From contig NZ_CP104208.1 in the NCBI RefSeq assembly GCF_026230175.1, positions 310,001 to 374,000 of the forward strand: a stretch of DNA of 64,000 bases. Reading direction: 5' to 3'. Below are positions 41,474-49,404 of the stretch, one piece after another. The notes below the pieces were generated by a model. That model saw only the letters and a list, made by a program, of their open reading frames with translations. It had not been told where the DNA came from and did not search any database. The DNA comes from Desulfovibrio mangrovi (GTDB lineage: Bacteria > Desulfobacterota > Desulfovibrionia > Desulfovibrionales > Desulfovibrionaceae). A program made the translations under genes and the position numbers. Each line of letters opens with the position of its first letter. The first letter of the stretch is position 1.

Positions 41474-42470
41474 GCTTCACCTCCGGCACCTGCCGCCATT
41501 CCTGCCTGTCGAGCATGTGACCGGCGGCTTTCTTGCCGACACGCTTCATGGTGAAATTGCACGATGGCGTCAGTTCTTCTCGGCTATGAGCAACTTCGTG
41601 ATTCCAGTTAAAGGTGATATGGTTGCTGTCAAACGAAGTGCCAGCATGCACCCAACCGTCCTCTGCCCACTCCCCCCACTGCTTGAAGAAATACGGCACA
41701 CCGGCTTCCTTGCATTGATCGCGCAGGCCACGGAACCAGTCAGGATGAGACGGGCGGGCACTAGGGCCGGACTCACCGCCGCAGATAACCCAGTCGAGGC
41801 CCCACTGTGTACCGAACACCGGGAGAGCTTCGTCTGCTCCGTGGCGTATGGTGGTCAAATCAACCGGCCCAAGCATCGGCTCAATGGACACAAACCGCTT
41901 TGCCGCAGGGGTATCGAGCAGTGCAGGAATGCGCTTGTCTGCCTGCTCCTGATTCTCGGTGGTTACGCCCAGCCAGACATTCGGGAGAGCGAAGCCGCCA
42001 CGACACATAGTGTATTCCCATACTGCGCTTGATGAAAACTTCTTGGCAGCCCTTGATGGACCGTCAACAGACCGATGCTTACCGATGCCAGCTACATACT
42101 GGTGCATCCGTTCCGCCCTTTTTGTCAGCACCATGAAGGTGTGCTGCTGGTTCAGGCCCATGACTGCAAACAGCATATCCAGCCATTCAGTCGGCACATT
42201 CGGGTGGAACACGTCTGTCATGCTGCCCACGAAAATGCGCTTGGGCTTCTTCCACTCAAAAGGCTTTGCCCACACGCTATCAAAGGCGGCGCAGATATTT
42301 CCGTTCCATTTACCGTCGGCGATGGTTCCGGCGTAGTAGGGAGTTGCAGGATTGCCTGCCAGCCGCCGTGCCATGACTTCCGCATAGCAGTTGTCGCAGG
42401 CAGGGCTTACCTTGCTGCAGCCCACAAACGGGTTCCATGTTTCGTCGGTCCACTCGATGTTGCTAGACAT
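41466..42470 (-). CDS. DUF5131 (phage Gp37/Gp68) family protein
   Basis: A 334-residue protein. It starts SSNIEWTDETWNPFVGCSKV, followed by SPACDNCYAE; the three-cysteine pattern C-x6-C-x2-C resembles radical-SAM-like cluster motifs. LPNVWLGVTTENQEQADKRI and WVICGGESGPSARPSHPDW are family hallmarks. Found widely in phages, function unknown. It lies in one operon with PAPS-reductase-like and ASCH-like genes. Confidence 0.85.
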   Translation of the reverse strand: MSSNIEWTDETWNPFVGCSKVSPACDNCYAEVMARRLAGNPATPYYAGTIADGKWNGNICAAFDSVWAKPFEWKKPKRIFVGSMTDVFHPNVPTEWLDMLFAVMGLNQQHTFMVLTKRAERMHQYVAGIGKHRSVDGPSRAAKKFSSSAVWEYTMCRGGFALPNVWLGVTTENQEQADKRIPALLDTPAAKRFVSIEPMLGPVDLTTIRHGADEALPVFGTQWGLDWVICGGESGPSARPSHPDWFRGLRDQCKEAGVPYFFKQWGEWAEDGWVHAGTSFDSNHITFNWNHEVAHSREELTPSCNFTMKRVGKKAAGHMLDRQEWRQVPEVKHG

Positions 42471-43176
42471 GCTTCACCTCCGGCTTGTCCCACTCAATCA
42501 CCCACACATACGGATTCTCAGCCCAACCAATACCGCGCTTTGAATAGATGGAGTCCCAGAGGATTCTGAATTTTCTGCATGGTTCAAAACACGTTGAACA
42601 CGGCATCACAATGTCGCACCCAACACATTCATCACTGGGGAGAACCCCCTCATCAACAGCATCTGCCCCGCTGATCTCCCGCAGCCGCTCCACGCGGACG
42701 GACTTCACGGGCAACACGATGCGGGCGGCTTCCATGAATACGCCGTTGGGTATGCCCTGCTTTTGGGATACCCAGCGGGGAACGGGCCACTTGTCGCGGT
42801 ATTTCATTTCCCATTCATCAGAGAGGCGGGAAGGCACTTCAAGTGAACGGGTAACCTTGTCGGCTGCATACTCTATGGTCAGTTGCATGGGGTCTTCGCC
42901 GCCGAAGTCGCGCACGTCGACAACACGGGCAGACTCACGCACCCACAGGGCGCCACCTGCGGCGTAGGGTTCCTTCAATACGTAGCGCCGCTTGCCCTGC
43001 GGCTTGTCGTCACCGATGCGGAACACATCCGTGCCGAACACCGTATCAGGCCAAATACGGCAAGACTGGTCGAAGCCTTTAGGCAACGTCACAGGCCGCC
43101 GCGTCTGCGTCTTGGTGCCGTCCAGCACGGCGCGGGTCATATCGGTTGTCATGGGTATGGGCAGGCTACGCGGCAT
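42463..43176 (-). CDS. ASCH-like phage protein
   Basis: A 237-residue protein starting at ATG 43176. IPMTTDMTRAVLDGTKTQTR is the usual start of phage ASCH-related proteins (the DGTKTQTRRP motif), with YAAGGALWVRESARV and VERLREISGADAVDEGV following. ASCH domains bind RNA or modified nucleotides. A cysteine group (CVGCDIVMPCSTC) is inserted near the C-terminus. Confidence 0.78.
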   Translation of the reverse strand: MPRSLPIPMTTDMTRAVLDGTKTQTRRPVTLPKGFDQSCRIWPDTVFGTDVFRIGDDKPQGKRRYVLKEPYAAGGALWVRESARVVDVRDFGGEDPMQLTIEYAADKVTRSLEVPSRLSDEWEMKYRDKWPVPRWVSQKQGIPNGVFMEAARIVLPVKSVRVERLREISGADAVDEGVLPSDECVGCDIVMPCSTCFEPCRKFRILWDSIYSKRGIGWAENPYVWVIEWDKPEVKHV

Positions 43177-43945
43177 GACCCACCTCCGTATCATCCATGG
43201 AGGGCTTGGCCTCTGCAGACATTTCAACGCTGGGCGCAACAAGGGGGTCAGGGGTGGAAGCGTGGGGCTTGAGCCATGCGGGCGCGGCGCGCCTTTCCGT
43301 AGTCGTTGGCGCATCGCTCACTTCCATCAGGGGCATGATGACACCAAGAAACTCAGGCGCGCAGCCGAACCGCAGGAACACGGCGCTATCAAGGCTTTCA
43401 GAGGGGTAAACACAGACCTCTTTGAATTCATAGTTGTCAGCGCCATAGACAGTCATTGCGCTGATGAATTCACCAAGGCCCCTATAGGGGAGCAGGGGGA
43501 GAACTGTAGAAGGCTCTTTGCCAACACGGTTGTAATAGGCTGCGGCCATCCAATCCGGGTATTGCCAAGGTGCCAGCGGCTCACTGCCCAACTGTACATG
43601 CAGGGGATTTTCCCACCCGTCATACACTGCCAGCCTCGGCGCGCCGTCAAAGTCCACCAAACGCAGGGTTGCGGGCATCTGATGCTTATCTCTCTTCGGC
43701 GCACGTCGGGGCTTGATAATGTTCAGGGTCTGCTTGTCCACGCGCAGCACAAAGGGCTGGCTGGCCTCGCCGTTTTCGTCGTGGGCTATTCCAGCCATGT
43801 GCCCGTTCAGGGCAACGATATACACCCCTTTTTCAGGGTGCGGCTGCACGGCCACGCAGTTGATGGATTCCATATGAGGTTCAGAGCTGCGGAACTGTGC
43901 CGCCAGCCAGAACAGGCGGGAGTCGACTTTGAGAGTGGGGGTCAT
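43166..43945 (-). CDS. hypothetical protein with possible sliding-clamp-like fold
   Basis: A 259-residue protein. LKVDSRLFWLAAQFRSSEPH and GVYIVALNGHMAGIAHDENG resemble the repeating units of beta sliding clamps, but the match is weak and only part of the chain fits. The C-terminal 60 residues are disordered and Pro/Ala-rich. A role in phage DNA metabolism is possible. Confidence 0.5.
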   Translation of the reverse strand: MTPTLKVDSRLFWLAAQFRSSEPHMESINCVAVQPHPEKGVYIVALNGHMAGIAHDENGEASQPFVLRVDKQTLNIIKPRRAPKRDKHQMPATLRLVDFDGAPRLAVYDGWENPLHVQLGSEPLAPWQYPDWMAAAYYNRVGKEPSTVLPLLPYRGLGEFISAMTVYGADNYEFKEVCVYPSESLDSAVFLRFGCAPEFLGVIMPLMEVSDAPTTTERRAAPAWLKPHASTPDPLVAPSVEMSAEAKPSMDDTEVGHAA

Positions 43946-43947
43946 GG

Positions 43948-44457
43948 CTATGCTGCCTCCTTCGCCTTAGCCCGCTGCAGGCGGTCAATCTCGGCAGCGC
44001 ACAAGGCACCGGCCTTGATCAGGTCCTTGAGGTTCGGGAACGGGAAGCCGCCGCGCTTCATGTGAACGCTGTTCCACGTAGAGGGGAAAACCAGTTCCGA
44101 GTCGTGGCAATCATCGGCAATGCAGTAATAGGCTGCAGCCTGCGAAAGCTCGTAGTCGGTCTGCGCATCGTCATGCTCTGCTGTCCAGCCTTCTTCCATG
44201 ATCTGACGCTTGCGCTCGGCAGCGATAAGGCCAGCCCCGTCAACGTCAGGTGCAGGCGCGCCTTCAGGCTTGGTGCCGGTAATGTAGTATTCGTCAGAAC
44301 CTTCTCGGAGAACCTTGTAGCCCGGCTCGCATCCTTCGCCGATGTGTCCACAAGCAAACAGCTCGCTAAGGTCGCAGCCACATTCGCCCGCGCAATACAG
44401 TCCGTCATAGCCATGGGCTTCCAGCCCCTTGCGGATAAGGTCACGGATATCATGCAT
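43948..44457 (-). CDS. hypothetical phage protein with cysteine-rich N-terminus
   Basis: A 169-residue protein. The N-terminus has CAGECGCDLSELFACGH, a probable metal-binding module; the middle part (LIAAERKRQIMEEGWTAEHD) is a stretch common in phage hypothetical proteins. No function assigned. Confidence 0.65.
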   Translation of the reverse strand: MHDIRDLIRKGLEAHGYDGLYCAGECGCDLSELFACGHIGEGCEPGYKVLREGSDEYYITGTKPEGAPAPDVDGAGLIAAERKRQIMEEGWTAEHDDAQTDYELSQAAAYYCIADDCHDSELVFPSTWNSVHMKRGGFPFPNLKDLIKAGALCAAEIDRLQRAKAKEAA

Positions 44458-44459
44458 GG

Positions 44460-44687
44460 CTACGCCTCCCCCTTCATGGATTCCAGAAGGCGCTTCGCAT
44501 GATGAGCCTCATTCTGCGCTCTCAAAAGACACAGGCGCGCATTAATCGCGGGCTTGGCCAAGCTTTCGCTGACGCATCCCAGAAACGACTCAAGGTCGGT
44601 TGTGTGGTTCTTTATGGTCACCACAACCTTGTCCATGTAGCGGATAGTCTGGTCCAAGGCGTCACGGTCGATATAGTTCTCTTCCAT
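44460..44687 (-). CDS. small hypothetical helical protein
   Basis: A 75-residue protein starting at ATG 44687 behind GGAGG; a TTG upstream would place the site inside the frame. Mostly helical (RLCLLRAQNEAHHAKRLLES). Unknown function; early operon. Confidence 0.55.
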   Translation of the reverse strand: MEENYIDRDALDQTIRYMDKVVVTIKNHTTDLESFLGCVSESLAKPAINARLCLLRAQNEAHHAKRLLESMKGEA

Positions 44688-44719
44688 CTTCCAATCCTCC
44701 AACAGTTGAAGTTGCTTTC

Positions 44720-45193
44720 TTACGCCGCCAAGGTGGCAGCTGCGGGATATTCCGCAGCAGGCAGCGGGCTGTCATAAATACAATCTCGGTGACCGCATGG
44801 GCGGCCATCGCGGGGCAGGCCCACAATGAAATCTGGGCAGGTGGTACAGAGAATGTCGGGCGCGTGGTAGATCACGGGCAGGCCGATGCTGCGGGCAAGG
44901 TCAATCTCGGCCCGCACACCCGTGCTGTGGTCCCACAGCGGCAGGCAGAGCACGTGCAGTTCGTGCATGCGGGAAAGCGTGTCGCGGCACAGGGCGTTCC
45001 AGAACCGCCAGTCTGTGGGCAGCTCATGGCGCACAGCCGCTTCGTGGGTCAGGGTTATAGGCGAATACACACCCAGCCCCGCCTTCCACATCTCGGCGGC
45101 CTTTTGGGTCACGGCCAGAAAGCGGGCTTCGCGCACGCGGGCGTCCGTATGGGTATAGGGGGTGGCAAGGTAAACGTGGGTAAGCGGAATCAC
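44720..45193 (-). CDS. DUF1937-like (nucleoside deoxyribosyltransferase fold) protein
   Basis: A 157-residue protein starting at GTG 45193, which overlaps the upstream stop as GTGA behind GGAGG. HVYLATPYTHTDARVREARF and SPITLTHEAAVRHELP, then GVRAEIDLARSIGLPVIYH fit the DUF1937/DUF4406 group with a nucleoside deoxyribosyltransferase-like fold. Possibly nucleotide salvage during infection. Confidence 0.7.
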   Translation of the reverse strand: MIPLTHVYLATPYTHTDARVREARFLAVTQKAAEMWKAGLGVYSPITLTHEAAVRHELPTDWRFWNALCRDTLSRMHELHVLCLPLWDHSTGVRAEIDLARSIGLPVIYHAPDILCTTCPDFIVGLPRDGRPCGHRDCIYDSPLPAAEYPAAATLAA

Positions 45194-45447
45194 GCTGCCC
45201 CCTCCTGAATCGTGCACGCCTTGGCCTTGTGCTGGGCTTCCAGTTCCTCGGCGCGGGCGACAAACAGCAGGCTCAGCATCTCGCAGCTCTGGGCGTAGTT
45301 GCGCAGCCGGTGGGGAGAAAGGGCCGCAAGCCCTTCCTGCAGGGCGTGGTCCATGCCAGCGCCGAAGCTGCCAAGGTGCCGCGCGATTTCACGGCAGGTC
45401 TGGGGAACGTCCGCCGACTTGGGCGGGAGTTTGTGCAGGCTACCCAT
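45190..45447 (-). CDS. small hypothetical phage protein
   Basis: An 85-residue helical protein (CREIARHLGSFGAGMDHALQ, MLSLLFVARAEELEAQHKAK). No recognised family; overlaps both neighbours in the early operon. Confidence 0.55.
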   Translation of the reverse strand: MGSLHKLPPKSADVPQTCREIARHLGSFGAGMDHALQEGLAALSPHRLRNYAQSCEMLSLLFVARAEELEAQHKAKACTIQEGAA

Positions 45448-45598
45448 TGTGCTTACCTCTCGAACAGAGCGCCCCGAAGGCGCAGGCGATTGTGATTATT
45501 GCGGTAAAGATCAGGCACCCAATTATCCACGGGTCATGCAGCATCATCGCCAGTCCAATGGCGGGCTGCTCCAACGTCCGAAGCTGCTCTGGGTCCAT
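45440..45598 (-). CDS. small single-TM membrane protein
   Basis: A 52-residue protein starting at ATG 45598 with one TM segment (IIGCLIFTAIITIACAFGAL) and a short basic tail. It lies in the early operon and overlaps both neighbours. It could act in exclusion or lysis control; nothing specific is recognised. Confidence 0.5.
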   Translation of the reverse strand: MDPEQLRTLEQPAIGLAMMLHDPWIIGCLIFTAIITIACAFGALCSRGKHNG

Positions 45599-45908
45599 GG
45601 CTTCCTCCCTGCCCGCGCTGGCGGGCGTTACGGGTTGCAATGTCGCGTTCTGCGGGTGAGAGACAGTCCGCAGAGAACGCGGGCGGATACGCGCGCAGCT
45701 CGATTACGGGTGCAAACCCCAGAGCGACGCGGTGACGGCGGCTAACCCGTTCTATGGAGCGGGTTATCAGGGCAATGTCTTCTTCATCCTCCGGCATGCG
45801 TCCGCTCATCAGGTTGAGCCGCGCCACGCGGTCGCGCAGTTCGTCGCATATCTTCACAACTTTGGCTGAAGGATGCGGCGCGCTCTGGGCTGTCTGCTTC
45901 TGAAACAT
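45534..45908 (-). CDS. hypothetical protein
   Basis: A 124-residue protein. The first 90 residues look like real coding (KVVKICDELRDRVARLNLMS, ALITRSIERVSRRHRVALGF); the last 30 are low-complexity and overlap the next gene by 65 bases. Confidence 0.5.
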   Translation of the reverse strand: MFQKQTAQSAPHPSAKVVKICDELRDRVARLNLMSGRMPEDEEDIALITRSIERVSRRHRVALGFAPVIELRAYPPAFSADCLSPAERDIATRNARQRGQGGSHGPRAASDVGAARHWTGDDAA

Positions 45909-46178
45909 GGTTGCCTCCGGTGTCCTGTTCCGTGTGGTGAGAGGGGCGGCCCCCCGCGAAGGGGCGAAGGGCCGCTTGCCTCAGTTGATGCGGGTGGCGC
46001 AGCGTAGGTGTGCCGCGCGGCCGCATACAGCCATCAGCCGCAAATGGGCGGTGTTCCGGCTGTCCGTGATGGCGCGGGCGGGGTGCTGTCGCTGAAGAGT
46101 CGGGGGAAAGGAGGGAAACCCCGAATCACCAGCCCGTGGCGCGCCACCACGGAGGGCCGGAACGGCCCTCACAGAGGG
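45909..46178. other. gap with two strong hairpins, no confident gene
   Basis: GTGGCGCGCCAC at 46135-46146 is a perfect 12-base palindrome. GAGGGCCG (46152-46159) and CGGCCCTC (46163-46170) form a stem with a three-base loop. A 63-codon minus frame crosses the gap but lacks a convincing start. The hairpins may process or attenuate the early transcript. Confidence 0.45.
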
Positions 46179-46409
46179 TTAGGGAGGCGAGGCAGTAAAA
46201 TCGGGGTGCACCATCCGCGCACGGGCAAAGTCGTCGGAGAACTGCAGGCGGTAACCCTGCGGATACAGCTCGCCGTACACGCGATTGCCAAGCGCAGCGC
46301 GGCGCTCATCCATCAGGAAGTTGGCAATCAGCATCGTCTCAAACGGCGTCGGGGTGCGGTCGCCTATGGCGGCATGAATGGGGGGCATGGGGGGCATGGC
46401 GCTACGCAT
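46179..46409 (-). CDS. small hypothetical phage protein
   Basis: A 76-residue protein (FETMLIANFLMDERRAALGN, RVYGELYPQGYRLQFSDDFA). No family recognised; overlaps the upstream gene by eight bases. Confidence 0.55.
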   Translation of the reverse strand: MRSAMPPMPPIHAAIGDRTPTPFETMLIANFLMDERRAALGNRVYGELYPQGYRLQFSDDFARARMVHPDFTASPP

Positions 46410-46797
46410 CGGGCGACTCCTTCAGGCGGATGCCCGTATAGAACACGTAGTTGCTCTTGAACTTGCTCACGCGGTCGGAAACAGCCTCGCCGAACCGGCG
46501 CATGCCAAGGTGCTCATGTCCGTTGGCATCGCACCATTCCTTGAAGGCGGTGTACAAGGTGTTGTGCTGAATCTTCACGCGGTCGCCGCCAACCATCTCC
46601 ACGCAGTCGGTAAAGAACTGGTCAACCAGCGCATCAGCATGCCCGTTGCCGTTCAAGGGCAACGCCTCGCCGGAAGAAATGCGGCTCCACAGGGCGTCGT
46701 AGGTGGCAATCACGGCCTCTGCGCCTGCACCTTCACACATGCGCATGGCCATTTTCAGAACGCGCATACGGCTTTCAACAACGGTTTCAGCTTTCAT
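46402..46797 (-). CDS. stand-alone primase/D5-type winged-helix domain
   Basis: A 131-residue protein. Its second half (FFTDCVEMVGGDRVKIQHNT, LYTAFKEWCDANGHEHLGMR, KSNYVFYTGIRLKES) resembles the C-terminal winged-helix domain found at the end of phage D5/P4-type primase-helicases, but no ATPase part is present. It may bind DNA as a replication regulator. The assignment is by pattern. Confidence 0.6.
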   Translation of the reverse strand: MKAETVVESRMRVLKMAMRMCEGAGAEAVIATYDALWSRISSGEALPLNGNGHADALVDQFFTDCVEMVGGDRVKIQHNTLYTAFKEWCDANGHEHLGMRRFGEAVSDRVSKFKSNYVFYTGIRLKESPDA

Positions 46798-47303
46798 CGG
46801 GCAGACCCTCCATCTTCGCGCAGCGCGCTCATACCGGCGATGAGCTCTCCGAAGCGCACCAGCACGTCATAGCTCTGCCGGATGATCGTCCGCGCTTCGT
46901 GCGGCTGCACGCTGTGGTCAACCTTCAGCGCGTCTTCCACGGCCCTGTGCACGTCGCCCATTTCCTTGCAGATTTCGTTGATGAGGCGCAGCAGTGCCAG
47001 TTCATCCATGGGTTCGGCGACAAGCCCGCAGCCTTTGCGCTCCTCGTCGTAATGGGTAAGCAGCCAGTCTATGAGGTCGCGGTTGCGAAGCACCGCACAC
47101 AGGCGCGGAATGGCCTGCGGCTGGGGCCAGTAGTTGTCAGACGGATTGAAATAGCGGCTGGCATTCGAAGGCGACCACTTCATTAATTCCGCAACGTCTT
47201 CACGGGTCATGCCGCTGCGGCCAATTGCCAGATCAAGCGCCGCAGAAAACGACATGTGCTTGAAGTATTCGCGGTTAATGGGGGCGGGGGGTTGCTTGCT
47301 CAT
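46794..47303 (-). CDS. CII-like phage regulator with HTH
   Basis: A 169-residue protein starting at ATG 47303. The HTH is GMTREDVAELMKWSPSNASR, with YFNPSDNYWPQPQAIPRLCA after it, and a helical C-terminal half. This fits the phage regulatory CII-like family. It is the second gene of the leftward early operon, behind the Cro-like gene. Confidence 0.68.
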   Translation of the reverse strand: MSKQPPAPINREYFKHMSFSAALDLAIGRSGMTREDVAELMKWSPSNASRYFNPSDNYWPQPQAIPRLCAVLRNRDLIDWLLTHYDEERKGCGLVAEPMDELALLRLINEICKEMGDVHRAVEDALKVDHSVQPHEARTIIRQSYDVLVRFGELIAGMSALREDGGSAR

Positions 47304-47350
47304 GGTGTCATTTTTCCTTGTGTTCACACATTGCCAGCCCGCAGCGGGAC

Positions 47351-47400
47351 TGATTAAAAATCAAACATGGGTAGATGAAATTTCGACGAGAGTGATTAAA
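47351..47400. promoter_or_regulatory. paired TGATTAAA motifs upstream of the CII-like gene
   Basis: TGATTAAA occurs at 47351-47358 and 47393-47400, 42 bases or about four helical turns apart. This could be a regulator binding pair between the Cro-like and CII-like genes. Confidence 0.35.
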
Positions 47401-47416
47401 TTATGCCTAGGCAGCC

Positions 47417-47707
47417 CTAGGCGGCTAAGGCTACGGCGTCGTTCTCGTCTTCCAACTCGGTTGTCTGCGGCTTGGGTCCGGGGGTGATGTATTCGGGGCG
47501 GGGAAGCAGCTCAGGGGAAATCCCGAAGGCGGTGAGCTGATTATGACGATGCGGGGCAATGGTAGGTTGGCGCAGCATACGGCTGACGGCAGGTGCGGAG
47601 ACGCCCATATAAGCGGCGATGGCGGCAATCTTTACGCCAGCCCGCTCCAGAGCAACGCCAAGCTTTTCAAAGCGGGTTAAATTGGTTACGGGATTAATTT
47701 GTTGCAT
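47417..47707 (-). CDS. Cro-like small HTH repressor
   Basis: A 96-residue protein starting at ATG 47707 behind GGAGG. The HTH is GVKIAAIAAYMGVSAPAVSR, followed by a disordered acidic tail. It is the first gene of the leftward early operon and divergent from the large repressor gene, the classic place of Cro. Confidence 0.75.
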   Translation of the reverse strand: MQQINPVTNLTRFEKLGVALERAGVKIAAIAAYMGVSAPAVSRMLRQPTIAPHRHNQLTAFGISPELLPRPEYITPGPKPQTTELEDENDAVALAA

Positions 47708-47757
47708 GGTTTTTCCTCCGTGCATTGTTTTTGTTTCGTGCGTTAATTGTGGAATAG
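47708..47757. promoter_or_regulatory. divergent control region between Cro-like and CI-like genes
   Basis: The 50 bases between the two divergent starts hold the direct repeat CGTGCATT / CGTGCGTT at about 47719 and 47737 and are T-rich. They should contain both promoters and the operators for the lysogeny switch. I could not place the -35 and -10 boxes with confidence. Confidence 0.5.
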
Positions 47758-48825
47758 ATGAAAAACACTTCACTGGCAATACGAAAAATGAATCATGAAT
47801 CAAATATTGCCGCAAAGTGGCCTCATAGATTTGAAATAATTTGCAATAAAATTTTTCAAATTCTTGGTCCTGAAGCGAATTTAAGCCAGCGCGCCATTGC
47901 CGACTTCCTTGGCACGTACCAAAGCAAGGTGCGCCTATGGTCCGGTGGCCAGCTACCTAGTGCCGTGGATCTCGAAACCATCGCCCGCAAGTGCGGCATC
48001 TCCCCCACATGGCTGCTCACAGGCCAAGGCGAACCCGAAGGCCGCACCATTCCGGACGATGCCCCGCGCGCGGATTGGGCCGCGCAATATCCCGTGATCA
48101 TGCAGGCGTGGAAGAAGTACGCCGCAGAGAACAAGCTCCCCATGAGCGAACTGCAGTTCGCCAAGGAAGCAGGCATTACCCACGGCAAGCATCAGGCGTG
48201 GAAGAAGGGGCAGCGCCCCAGCAGCGACGATCTGGAAAAGCTGGCCAGCGTGTTCGGCTTACACCCCGATTGGCTCCTGCTCGGCATGGGCGACCCGCGC
48301 ACGGGCATGGATGGAAAGAAGGCCGCAAGGCCGCAGAAGATAGAGCTGCCGGAATCCGCGCAGCATCTCACCGCGTATCAACAGGAATTACCCCCGGTCC
48401 CGCCCCTGCAGGCTGCAATGGGTGCAGGCAAGCTGCCCGTGATGGGTCTTGCTCCTTGCAGCGTGCAGGGGTGGGAAACAGGCCGCCGCATGGCCGTGGA
48501 TGTGGAAAGGCTGGCAGGCTTGGGGCCAGATGCCTTTGCCGTGCTGCCGATTGGCGACAGCATGGAGCCGGAAGGAATACGGGAAGGAATGGTCTGCTAC
48601 TGCGACCCCGACCGCGCACCGGAAGAAGGCGATGCCGTGTATGTGGAAGCCGACGGGCGGGCGACAATCAAAATCTGGTCGGGCGATTCGCCGGAACGGG
48701 CGGGCATGATCAGGCTCACAGGCTGGCTGCCCAAGCGGAACGGGGGCAAGGTTTTTCATGTGGATGTGGCAAAGGAATCCATCACCATCATCGCGCCGTG
48801 TGTGTTCGTGAAGCGCAGGGCGTAA
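47758..48825 (+). CDS. LexA/CI-type repressor with two HTH domains
   Basis: A 355-residue protein. A first HTH (NLSQRAIADFLGTYQSKVRL, ending ISPTWLLTGQGEP) and a second (PMSELQFAKEAGITHGKHQA, ending LHPDWLLLGMGDP) precede an S24 peptidase domain. The Ser-Lys pair is Ser268 (PIGDSMEPEG) and Lys305 (RATIKIWSG), 37 residues apart as in LexA; Ala223-Gly224 (AAMGAGKLP) is a likely self-cleavage site. This is the probable prophage B repressor, inducible by DNA damage. The first 40 codons are AT-richer than the rest. Confidence 0.88.
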   Translation: MKNTSLAIRKMNHESNIAAKWPHRFEIICNKIFQILGPEANLSQRAIADFLGTYQSKVRLWSGGQLPSAVDLETIARKCGISPTWLLTGQGEPEGRTIPDDAPRADWAAQYPVIMQAWKKYAAENKLPMSELQFAKEAGITHGKHQAWKKGQRPSSDDLEKLASVFGLHPDWLLLGMGDPRTGMDGKKAARPQKIELPESAQHLTAYQQELPPVPPLQAAMGAGKLPVMGLAPCSVQGWETGRRMAVDVERLAGLGPDAFAVLPIGDSMEPEGIREGMVCYCDPDRAPEEGDAVYVEADGRATIKIWSGDSPERAGMIRLTGWLPKRNGGKVFHVDVAKESITIIAPCVFVKRRA

Positions 48826-48855
48826 AACATCACCAATCACTGAAAGGGGGCTGAC

Positions 48856-49401
48856 ATGAGAAAGGTGTTTTTGTTTTGCTGTATGCTTGTGTTGCTATCA
48901 ACGTCTGCGTTCGCTGGGATGCTGGATTATCAAATCGTTGAGCTGCAACGGTTTGATGCCACCAAGATAAATCGGCATCGCCTCCGTACTGACATTGTCA
49001 TCAAGGACGTCATTGCAAAGCCGATGAGCGATATTATCGAAACATCAAAATTTGCTGCGGCAGACGTGCTGAAGAAGAACAAGGCGCATGCTGTTACCGT
49101 CAGAGTGTATCCTTCTGAGCATTTTATTCGCGGCGGCACCCCCCTATGCATCACGGAATATTCCCCCGACGGGTATGGATGGTCAGGCACGGGCTCGGGC
49201 ATATGGGCTGTGCAAGCGGCAGGCACCATGCCAGATGCTAAAACGGTGCGGATAGCCGAAGAATGGGGGCGGCTCTATCCCAAATACCACAAGGGCCTCG
49301 ATACGGATGAGAAAGGCTTGCGTAAGGAAATCGCCAAGAACCTGAAAATCCCCTATGACGATGCGGCGCCCGCATTCATTTTTCTGGATAAAATGGAGTA
49401 G
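48856..49401 (+). CDS. exported protein of unknown function
   Basis: A 181-residue protein with a signal peptide (VFLFCCMLVLLSTSAFAG, cleavage after AFA). The mature part contains SKFAAADVLKKNKAHAVTVR and a Gly/Ser/Trp-rich loop (YGWSGTGSGIW); it resembles DUF4875-like exported phage-borne proteins, but this is uncertain. It follows the repressor by 30 bases, so it is probably made in the lysogen. Possible lysogenic conversion gene. Confidence 0.65.
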   Translation: MRKVFLFCCMLVLLSTSAFAGMLDYQIVELQRFDATKINRHRLRTDIVIKDVIAKPMSDIIETSKFAAADVLKKNKAHAVTVRVYPSEHFIRGGTPLCITEYSPDGYGWSGTGSGIWAVQAAGTMPDAKTVRIAEEWGRLYPKYHKGLDTDEKGLRKEIAKNLKIPYDDAAPAFIFLDKME

Positions 49402-49404
49402 GCA

